The notes beneath the pieces are model-generated. The model had not been told where the DNA came from. It did no database searches and saw only the letters and a list, made by a program, of their open reading frames with translations. A stretch of DNA of 6,834 nt from Candidatus Bathyarchaeota archaeon (GTDB lineage Archaea > Thermoproteota > Bathyarchaeia > TCS64). The stretch covers positions 1,734 to 8,567 of the forward strand of contig JAOZIG010000411.1 in NCBI GenBank assembly GCA_026014515.1. Reading direction: 5' to 3'. Of the stretch, positions 1-5,754 are shown in pieces; the stretch's first letter is position 1, and each line of letters starts with the position of its first letter. The position numbers were made by a program, and so were the translations under genes.

Positions 1-2494
1 TGTTTTGGGTTATTTGTAGGGTTATCTCAGAGTTTTCTGGGCTGTATTTTGAGGCGTTGTCCAGTAGGTTGACTAGGACTTGTCCAAGTCTTAACGCGTC
101 AGCGAATATTGTCTGGTGTTCATCGCTGAACTCTACGATTATGTTTTGGTTCTTTTTCTCTGTTACATTGGATACCTCTTCAAGCACCCAAGAGACAAGG
201 AGATCTAGGTCAACAATCTCCTTGTTTAATGTGAGTTTGCCCTCCTCTATGCGTTGCTGATCTAAGAGTTCAGCTGTTAATGCCTCTAATCTGTCAGTGC
301 TTCTATCTGCAACGTGTAAGTATTCTCGTACTTTCTCTGATAGTTCTTCACTCAGTGCTAACTCTAGGTATCCCTTTATGCTTGTTAATGGTGTACGGAG
401 TTCATGGGTGGCTGTGCTCACAAACCTTGTTTTCAGTCGCTCCATCTCCATTGCTTGGTCGGCTCTAACCTTCTCGGTTTCAAGTCTTAACGCATTTAAT
501 CTAGCTGATACATGTTCTGCGATAAGCTCAAGGAGATGAATTACGTCTGATGAGTATTTTTCGTGTTTTGGTGACTCTATGTTGATAACTGCGACTACTT
601 TCTCATGCTCAAAGATGGGAACAACGATCTCGCTTATTGTGATAATCTCTTCGCCTGTCTCCGAGTCACGAACCTCCGATGATACATAATCAGGGTTTTT
701 TGTCATGTCCTCGATAAACTGGGTTTTCCCAGTTGTTACGGCTTTAACCGTGATTCCTTTTCCATCTAATGGTAAGATGATATCACTTTCAATCAAGGCT
801 CCATGATGATACAGCATGAACAACTGGTTATCTTTTACTTCTCCGAAGCTTGAGTATGGATAATCAAAGTACTCATCAATGAATCTGAGCGTCTCTTCAG
901 CTATCTCGCTAATCTTGGTATGTTTACTAATATTTACGGCAAAGCTATGTATCGCGGTTAATCGAGCCCTGTACGCTATACGTGATAATGATGATGCAAC
1001 ATGCTCGGCAAGGGTCTCAACGAGCCTCTTATCTTCATCAGAGAACTCGCCTATTTTTTCGCTTTCTAGATTGATCAATGCTACGACTTTTTCATCTATT
1101 TTGATTGGTACATCGAGTTCGGATAATGTCCTCCTTTCTCTGTTTGTCGCGCCCATAATGTACTCAGGGTCTTTTCTCGTATCCGCGATGTGCTGTGTCT
1201 TACCTGTTCGTACAGCTCGCATTGTGATACCGGGTCCATCAATGTTTAAATCATCTTCAAGTGAATCGCCATTGTACTCCCTGAAGATTACCTTGTTCTG
1301 ATCAACAAACCCAAAGGTACCAATATCGGTTCCAAGTAACTCCCGAATTACCTCCATTGTCCAGTAGGCTACCTCTTCACGTGTATCTAGAAGAGCAAGT
1401 CTTGAGGCGTGGCTGTGTAATGCTTCCAGTCTTCTCTGATATTGTGCCTGTTTTGTGATGTCTTTTGCTATTATGCCTAGTAGGTTTCCTATCTTAAAGG
1501 CTGAGAAACTTAGTCTTAGTCCTCTGTCTGGTAGGTTCATGGCGTCATGATATGTGACTGGTTCTCCTGTCTCCAAGACTTTTTGATAACCCTTGTACCT
1601 CTCCTCGTCGAGTTCTGGGAAAACTTCGAGAATATGTTTACCGATGAAATCCTCTCGTTTACGTCTTGAGTACTTTAACTCTGTATCATTTACCATTACA
1701 TACTGCATGTTTTCATCTATGATCGAGAAGCCATCCGTGGCGGAATCAATAAACCCAGAGAGAAGTTCTTTGCTTTCCATTAACTCATTTTCTAGTCTTA
1801 CCTGTTCACTGATGTCTCTGACAATGGTAAGGCTGCTTGGGGCACCATCCCACATTATAAAGGAGGCGTTAAACTCAACATCCAATACCGTTCCGTCTTT
1901 ACGAACCATCTTGGAGCGATATTGGTGCGGAGGGGTTCCCCCTGCGCGTCTCATAGCTGCGTATGTGTTGGCGGTTTCCTGATAATCTGGGTGTATAAAG
2001 TTGAGAGTTGATTTGCCCAGTATCTCGTCTTCACTGGATAATCCAAGATATTCGAGTCCACTTGGGTTGATAAAAACGACTCCCGATGCGTTTGTGACGA
2101 AGATGAGGTCTGCGCTGCGCTCGAAAATTGTTCGGTATTTTCTGTCCAGTCTGTTATATTCGGTTACGTCTTTTATAATTGATATACTTGTCACTTTTTC
2201 TGTGTTTACTGGGATTGCATATACTTCTGCTTCCTTCAAACTATTGGATGTTTGAAGCTCTGCGGTATAATATTCTAGAATACCTTGTCTCCGTTTTTCT
2301 ACCCTTTTTTGGGTCTGTTCCTTGTTTTGTGAGAACTCGTAAATCTCTCTTCCGATGAAATCCTCTTTTTTCACCTCAAAGAAATCCAAGGCTTTTTGGT
2401 TTGCATTTATGATTGTTGTGCCTTTTAGAAATATTATTGCGTCTTTACTGTTTTTTAGCAAATTATCGTTTATACCATTCTGACTCTTGCTCAT
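1..2494 (-). CDS. Soluble PAS/GAF sensor histidine kinase, C-terminus cut by window edge
   Basis: Two-component sensor kinase that should autophosphorylate on a histidine and pass the phosphate to a response regulator not present here. Reading the minus strand from ATG at 2494 gives 831 open codons up to the left edge. Order: three PAS-like domains (about 12-111, 117-230, 240-348; the first is the most diverged), two GAF domains (about 365-505 and 525-668), then a HisKA dimerisation helix with the H-box THELRTPLTSIKGY, phospho-acceptor His697, and the start of the HATPase domain with an N-box (NLLDNASKYSP, Asn809/Asn813). The ATP-lid and G boxes lie outside the window. No transmembrane segment, signal peptide or HAMP is visible, so it is probably a cytosolic sensor of a small ligand, redox state or partner protein. 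The ATG is favoured by a GGAGAG seven bases upstream; an in-frame GTG five codons earlier (2509) is the alternative. Family is certain, signal and partner unknown. The plus-strand open frames over this region are antisense shadows. Confidence 0.95.
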   Translation of the reverse strand, partial: MSKSQNGINDNLLKNSKDAIIFLKGTTIINANQKALDFFEVKKEDFIGREIYEFSQNKEQTQKRVEKRRQGILEYYTAELQTSNSLKEAEVYAIPVNTEKVTSISIIKDVTEYNRLDRKYRTIFERSADLIFVTNASGVVFINPSGLEYLGLSSEDEILGKSTLNFIHPDYQETANTYAAMRRAGGTPPHQYRSKMVRKDGTVLDVEFNASFIMWDGAPSSLTIVRDISEQVRLENELMESKELLSGFIDSATDGFSIIDENMQYVMVNDTELKYSRRKREDFIGKHILEVFPELDEERYKGYQKVLETGEPVTYHDAMNLPDRGLRLSFSAFKIGNLLGIIAKDITKQAQYQRRLEALHSHASRLALLDTREEVAYWTMEVIRELLGTDIGTFGFVDQNKVIFREYNGDSLEDDLNIDGPGITMRAVRTGKTQHIADTRKDPEYIMGATNRERRTLSELDVPIKIDEKVVALINLESEKIGEFSDEDKRLVETLAEHVASSLSRIAYRARLTAIHSFAVNISKHTKISEIAEETLRFIDEYFDYPYSSFGEVKDNQLFMLYHHGALIESDIILPLDGKGITVKAVTTGKTQFIEDMTKNPDYVSSEVRDSETGEEIITISEIVVPIFEHEKVVAVINIESPKHEKYSSDVIHLLELIAEHVSARLNALRLETEKVRADQAMEMERLKTRFVSTATHELRTPLTSIKGYLELALSEELSEKVREYLHVADRSTDRLEALTAELLDQQRIEEGKLTLNKEIVDLDLLVSWVLEEVSNVTEKKNQNIIVEFSDEHQTIFADALRLGQVLVNLLDNASKYSPENSEITLQITQN

Positions 2495-2501
2495 GGCACA
2501 A

Positions 2502-2507
2502 CTCTCC
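2502..2507 (-). promoter_or_regulatory. Shine-Dalgarno site of the histidine kinase
   Basis: On the minus strand GGAGAG sits seven bases before the ATG at 2494, a good ribosome-binding site. It supports this ATG over the in-frame GTG at 2509, which would overlap the site. It is the only clear Shine-Dalgarno sequence found before a gene start in the window. It also lies inside the left copy of the inverted repeat described for this intergenic region. Confidence 0.55.
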
Positions 2508-2599
2508 ACATTTGTACATTTTTCTTGTTTTAATCTCTTTGCTTAGTTTGTTCTCTATGATTGTTCCCTATACTTTGTTCATATAGGTACATGTGGAGA
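2503..2599. repeat. Inverted repeat in the kinase/VOC divergent intergenic region
   Basis: TCTCCACAT at 2503-2511 is the exact reverse complement of ATGTGGAGA at 2591-2599. The likeness extends with small gaps on both sides to a shared pattern GTACA(n)ATGTGGAGA(n)GTTGT, covering roughly 2497-2517 and 2587-2607. The left copy covers the kinase ribosome-binding site; the right copy ends just upstream of the VOC TATA box. The spacing (79 bases between cores) is too wide for a terminator hairpin, so a regulator-binding pair is one reading; chance is another. Confidence 0.45.
2527..2534 (-). promoter_or_regulatory. Candidate TATA box for the histidine kinase
   Basis: ATTAAAAC on the minus strand is an A/T-rich archaeal TATA-like element. 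A start about 26 bases downstream would fall near 2504, giving a leader of only about ten bases that would barely contain the GGAGAG site. Position and sequence are plausible but the surrounding DNA is generally A/T-rich, so this is a weak call. Confidence 0.35.
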
Positions 2600-2612
2600 A
2601 TAGTTGTACGGG

Positions 2613-2620
2613 TTAAATAT
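2613..2620 (+). promoter_or_regulatory. TATA box of the VOC gene (leaderless)
   Basis: TTAAATAT is centred about 26 bases before the ATG at 2642, the expected distance from an archaeal TATA box to the transcription start, which places the first transcribed base at or next to the start codon. No Shine-Dalgarno sequence precedes that ATG, which agrees with a leaderless message and supports the 2642 start over longer in-frame starts at 2561 or 2591. Confidence 0.55.
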
Positions 2621-2641
2621 CTTGAGTCATTGTATTTCTTT

Positions 2642-3028
2642 ATGAGTGAAGAAGTACGTGGGGTCATTACGTGGCTCTATTATCGAGACTTGCCTCGTGC
2701 ACAACGTTTCTATGAGGAGGTTATGGGATTCCAGATGGAAGTTGATCAGGGGTGGAGCAAGATATACCGAATTCGAGATGGTTCATATGTTGGGCTTGTT
2801 GATGGTGCCCATGGTTATCATAAGGCGAATAACATCAAGCCTGTGATCTTGTGTATTAATGTGCGTGATGCTGATGCTTGGTATCGTAAGTTGAAGATGA
2901 ATGGGTTGGAGATTGAGGATTTGCCTCATGAGTCTGAGCGTCTTAAGATCAAGGTGTTCATGTTTAAGGACCCAGAGGGGTACACTGTTGAGGTACAACA
3001 GACCATGAAGGGTGGAGTTAGCATATAA
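2642..3028 (+). CDS. VOC-superfamily (glyoxalase/bleomycin-resistance fold) protein
   Basis: A 128-residue single-chain protein with two beta-alpha-beta-beta-beta modules typical of the vicinal oxygen chelate fold. The first contains YRDLPRAQRFYEEVMGFQ (residues 14-31), matching the family pattern 'D..ra..FY...lGf'; the second contains INVRDADAWYRKL (72-84) and the typical ending DPEGYTVEVQQ (110-120), where Glu117 is the usual last metal ligand. Family members are dioxygenases, isomerases, lyases or drug-binding proteins. The positions where glyoxalase I carries histidines are Thr10/Trp11 in the first strand and about Ile69 in the second half, so the classical metal site is incomplete and glyoxalase I activity is unlikely. 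The open frame extends 27 codons upstream, but residue 28 of that frame is taken as the start because it begins right at the fold and has a TATA box at leaderless distance. It is divergent from the kinase and convergent with the COG2403 gene. Substrate unknown. Confidence 0.85.
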   Translation: MSEEVRGVITWLYYRDLPRAQRFYEEVMGFQMEVDQGWSKIYRIRDGSYVGLVDGAHGYHKANNIKPVILCINVRDADAWYRKLKMNGLEIEDLPHESERLKIKVFMFKDPEGYTVEVQQTMKGGVSI

Positions 3029-3032
3029 TTAT
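3025..3032. other. Abutting convergent stop codons in a palindrome
   Basis: The VOC gene ends with TAA at 3026-3028 and the minus-strand COG2403 gene ends with TAA at 3031-3029, so not one base separates the two coding regions. The stops lie within the perfect palindrome ATAATTAT. There is no room for a terminator between the genes, so each transcript must run into the coding strand of the other before it ends. Confidence 0.9.
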
Positions 3033-4357
3033 GGGAGAACGCCTTCCAGCTCTGCTACTAGCTGGCCCGGTTCAATCTCCTTGTAATCATATGTGACCCG
3101 CAGAACCGGTTTGTCTACTTTTAGATACCTGCGTAGATCAGTTGGTGTCCCCATCAAAACTATATCACAAGGTACTGCGTTAATGCTGTCCTCTAGCTCT
3201 TTCATCTGATGTTCGCTGTAACCCACTGCGGGTAATAACTCTCCGAGATGAGGCCAGAGGTCATAGACCTCCTTGATGGTTCCTTTTGCGTAGGGTCTTG
3301 GGTCAACGATAACTGCGTTTTTCTCCTTGGCCTTGATGGTGGCTGCACCATACTTCATCTCGCCATGGGTTAGTGTGGGGCCATCCTCTATGACGAGAAC
3401 TCGTTTACCTGTGAGTTTATCCTCGTCCTCAGCTGAGATGACTATGTTGGCGTCGATTATCTTCGCATTAGGGTTGATCCTTCTCACATTCTCTTTGACT
3501 TGTTTAACATCCTCAGGCTTGGCGGTGTTTACCTTGCCCACGATTACGATATCCGCCATCCGTACGTTGGTCTCGCCCGGATAATAGCTCAGCTCGTGTC
3601 CAACCCTGTGGGGGTCAACTATTACTATGTGCTTTGATGGTACGTAGAATGGGAAATCATTGTTTCCACCGTCCCAGACCACGATATCCGCCTCCTTCTC
3701 AGCGGCATCAATTATGTCTTGATAGTCTACACCTGAGTAAACGATGGCGCCATTATCGATATGTGGCTCATAGTCTTCTCGCTCCTCAACGGTACAATCG
3801 TGTTTGTCAAGGTCTTCATAGGACTCGAATCGTTGAACCCTTTGCTTGATCAAGTCGCCGTAGGGCATTGGGTGTCTGATGACCACTACCCTGTAGCCTA
3901 GTTGCTTCAGGGTCCGCACCAACCATCTACTGGTAGGGCTCTTACCGCTTCCTGTTCTTGATGCACATATGCTGATGAGGGGTTTTTTCGGCTGGATCAT
4001 GGTGTCCTTGGGTCCAAGCAGTACGAAGGTGGCTCCTGCTGCCTGTACTCTCGCCGCCTCATCGTGGAGATATTTGGCGGAGACATCGCTATAGCTGAAG
4101 AAGACCTCATCGGCATCATGCTTTTTGATTAGTTCCTCAAGCATGGCCTCAGGATATATCCTGATGCCCTCTGGATACATTGATCCCGCTAACTCGGCGG
4201 GGTAGACTCGTTTCTCGACTCCCGCTGTGGTATCGAGTTCGCTTATTTGTGCTGCGGTGAAGGCTACCACTTTGTATTGGGGGTTTTCCCGGAAGAAGGT
4301 GTTGAAGTTGTGGAAGTCTCTTCCCGCTGCTCCCATTATAATGGCTTTACGTATCAT
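3029..4357 (-). CDS. P-loop NTPase of the cyclic 2,3-diphosphoglycerate synthetase / COG2403 family
   Basis: A 442-residue cytosolic protein, about the full family length. Residues 1-120 form a nucleotide-binding Rossmann-like region starting with IIMGAAGRDFHNFN. The central NTPase domain has a P-loop at 133-140 (SRTGSGKS, Lys139), with Ser in place of the usual first Gly, followed by the family hallmark RHPMPYGDL (161-169), a Walker-B-like strand VVWDGGNND (226-234, Asp229) and a VGKVNTA segment (273-279) in the place of a GTPase base-specificity loop. The C-terminal part has IEDGPTLTHGEMKYGAA (323-339) and VDPRPYAKG (351-359), also family-typical. The namesake cpgS enzyme of thermophilic methanogens closes 2,3-bisphosphoglycerate into the cyclic thermoprotectant using ATP; most relatives, including bacterial ones, are of unknown function and are called predicted GTPases. 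Family assignment comes from recall of these motifs. Whether this protein makes cyclic diphosphoglycerate is open. The start is supported by a TATA box at leaderless distance; it diverges from the racemase. Confidence 0.85.
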   Translation of the reverse strand: MIRKAIIMGAAGRDFHNFNTFFRENPQYKVVAFTAAQISELDTTAGVEKRVYPAELAGSMYPEGIRIYPEAMLEELIKKHDADEVFFSYSDVSAKYLHDEAARVQAAGATFVLLGPKDTMIQPKKPLISICASRTGSGKSPTSRWLVRTLKQLGYRVVVIRHPMPYGDLIKQRVQRFESYEDLDKHDCTVEEREDYEPHIDNGAIVYSGVDYQDIIDAAEKEADIVVWDGGNNDFPFYVPSKHIVIVDPHRVGHELSYYPGETNVRMADIVIVGKVNTAKPEDVKQVKENVRRINPNAKIIDANIVISAEDEDKLTGKRVLVIEDGPTLTHGEMKYGAATIKAKEKNAVIVDPRPYAKGTIKEVYDLWPHLGELLPAVGYSEHQMKELEDSINAVPCDIVLMGTPTDLRRYLKVDKPVLRVTYDYKEIEPGQLVAELEGVLP

Positions 4358-4524
4358 CTTATGATTTAGTTTTCAACAAAGGATAAAACACTTGTTATTT
4401 GGAACATTTTACTTCACATGGTGCATTTTCGTTATTTTATGCCGTATCCAGAACATGTTTATTTGTTGTTACATGACCTAATTGAACCATCAAGCTTTTC
4501 AGGTAAACGTGGTCCTTTTCGTTT
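4358..4524. promoter_or_regulatory. Divergent control region between the COG2403 gene and the racemase
   Basis: This 167-base A/T-rich region contains the minus-strand TATA box listed separately. On the plus strand TGTTTATTT at 4456-4464 is the best TATA-like element for the racemase; it would give a start near 4486 and a leader of about 39 bases, without a clear Shine-Dalgarno sequence (only AGGT at 4501-4504 and GTGGT at 4509-4513). The 8-base palindrome AACATGTT at 4452-4459 overlaps that element and might be an operator half or chance. No coding frame or RNA gene was recognised here. Confidence 0.35.
4381..4388 (-). promoter_or_regulatory. TATA box of the COG2403 gene (leaderless)
   Basis: On the minus strand TTTTATCC is centred 27-28 bases before the ATG at 4357. 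Transcription would begin at or within a base or two of the start codon. No Shine-Dalgarno motif lies between, consistent with a leaderless message. Confidence 0.5.
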
Positions 4525-5709
4525 ATGTCATCTTACTTTGAGAACCAACCCACCCCATCAGAGATAAAAGAAAGAATGAAGGGCTACAGCAGTTGGCTTG
4601 AGATCAACCTAGATAATATCGGAAATAATCTAAGGGACCTGCAGAGGCACACAGACACTACTATTATGGCTGTGGTCAAGAATAACGCCTATGGACACGG
4701 ACTAGTGCCAGTAACAGTGTACCTAGAGTCACAGGGTGTAGAGTGGTGTATGGTTGCTAAACTCTATGAGGCATTGAAGTTGCGTGAAGCTGGTTTGAAT
4801 CTTAACATTCTGAGTATGGATGTTCTATTCACTCCTGAACAGTATCTAAGTGTAGTAGAGAAGAAGATCACACAGACCATATACACACGAGAGGACGCGG
4901 ATAAGCTCCAAGAAGCAGCTGAAAAAGCTGGAAAACATGCTAAGGTCTTCATCAAGGTGGATACTGGTCTCAACAGGGTAGGCGTGAGGCATAGTGATGC
5001 TGTGAGTTTCATCGAGTATGTGCATAAGCTGAGTATGGTTGATGTCGAAGGCATCTTCTCAACGTTCCAGCAGAATCCGGAAATGGACAAAGAGATGCTA
5101 GATAAGTTGCTGACTGTAGATGCTGGACTCAAGAAAAAAGGCATCAATATTCCAATCAGGAGTATGGCTAGTACAGACGCTACGTTCCATAACCCCGATG
5201 GTTGGCTTGAACTTGTACGCCCCGGTATGAGTCTCTACGGTGTTTACCCCGAGAAGAAGGACTTGTCTGCTCCTGTTGATCTACTTCAGGCTTTGAGTTT
5301 GAAGGCTAGGATCGAGTATGTGAAGACTGTTGAGCGTGGTGAGGGTGTCACTTATTGGGGTAAGTTTGTGGCTCCTAAGCGGATGAGGATAGGTACTATT
5401 CACGCTGGTTTCTATGATGGGGTTCCAAGGGAGATGGCGAACAAGGGCAGGATTCTAGTTAATGGGGTTTACAAGAGTAGTCTTGGCTCTGTGAGTCTGA
5501 ATCATTATCTTGTTGATCTTGATGGTGTGGATGCCGAGAAGGGTACCGTGGTTGAACTCATTGGCGAGACTGGTGAGAATACCCTCAGTAAGACAGCGGA
5601 AATCGCAGGATGGATGACATATAGTCTGTTAAACCATCTGCACGCGAATACTCCTAGAGTCTATTATCGGGGTGGTGAGCCTGTGGCTCTCTTGGACCCT
5701 GCTCACTGA
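4525..5709 (+). CDS. alr: Alanine racemase family enzyme (PLP, fold type III) with altered active site
   Basis: A 394-residue protein covering both the PLP-binding barrel and the C-terminal beta domain. It has the PLP-lysine motif VVKNNAYGHG (Lys52, Tyr56), IKVDTGLNRVG (Lys144, equivalent of the carbamylated lysine; Arg151), VRPGMSLYG (Arg232, contacts the PLP nitrogen), Tyr277 in VTYWGKF (the second catalytic base from the other subunit of the dimer), and Tyr366 near the C-terminus. Judged by alignment from memory to the Geobacillus stearothermophilus enzyme, three usual residues differ: His166 is Thr180, and the Met312-Asp313 pair of VSMDQ is Leu325-Asn326 in VSLNH; Ser204 is Thr217. Canonical enzymes interconvert L- and D-alanine for peptidoglycan; here racemase chemistry is likely but the amino acid is uncertain. 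About 20 extra N-terminal residues precede the usual start. The ATG is the first start after an in-frame TAA at 4504. The amidohydrolase follows 45 bases later. Family is firm; substrate is not. Confidence 0.9.
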   Translation: MSSYFENQPTPSEIKERMKGYSSWLEINLDNIGNNLRDLQRHTDTTIMAVVKNNAYGHGLVPVTVYLESQGVEWCMVAKLYEALKLREAGLNLNILSMDVLFTPEQYLSVVEKKITQTIYTREDADKLQEAAEKAGKHAKVFIKVDTGLNRVGVRHSDAVSFIEYVHKLSMVDVEGIFSTFQQNPEMDKEMLDKLLTVDAGLKKKGINIPIRSMASTDATFHNPDGWLELVRPGMSLYGVYPEKKDLSAPVDLLQALSLKARIEYVKTVERGEGVTYWGKFVAPKRMRIGTIHAGFYDGVPREMANKGRILVNGVYKSSLGSVSLNHYLVDLDGVDAEKGTVVELIGETGENTLSKTAEIAGWMTYSLLNHLHANTPRVYYRGGEPVALLDPAH

Positions 5710-5712
5710 CCG

Positions 5713-5733
5713 TATAATATTTACCCGTTTATG
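5713..5733 (+). promoter_or_regulatory. Candidate promoter of the amidohydrolase gene
   Basis: The 45-base gap after the racemase holds two TATA-like elements. TATAATAT at 5713-5720 would start transcription near 5743, leaving a leader of about 12 bases; TTTATG at 5728-5733 is centred about 25 bases before the TTG at 5755 and would give a leaderless message. Either could act, or the gene could simply be read through from the racemase. No good Shine-Dalgarno site or terminator is seen in the gap. Confidence 0.35.
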
Positions 5734-5754
5734 TCCCTGTATCTTTGAGTTACT

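Noticed and set aside
879..1301. A 140-codon open frame on the plus strand
   Set aside because: It lies wholly antisense to the GAF-coding part of the kinase, whose minus-strand frame has unmistakable domain motifs; its translation is Ser/Leu-rich and matches no family.
2491..2511. Six-codon upstream frame (MWRVVP) overlapping the kinase start as ATGA
   Set aside because: Too short to support as a gene; the ATGA overlap can arise by chance and the frame is explained by the inverted repeat sequence.
2561..2641. A 27-residue N-terminal extension of the VOC protein
   Set aside because: The extra residues are not part of the VOC fold, no ribosome-binding site precedes 2561 or 2591, and the TATA box at 2613-2620 would lie inside the coding region.
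3634..3849. A 71-codon plus-strand frame inside the COG2403 gene
   Set aside because: Antisense shadow of a well-supported conserved coding region; composition is rich in Arg, His and Tyr with no recognisable domain.
4764..5147. A 127-codon minus-strand frame within the racemase gene
   Set aside because: Shadow of the racemase frame, which carries conserved catalytic motifs across this stretch.
5731..5748. Five-codon frame MSLYL ahead of the amidohydrolase
   Set aside because: No ribosome-binding site, no regulatory codons and no hairpin nearby; most likely chance in a short gap.
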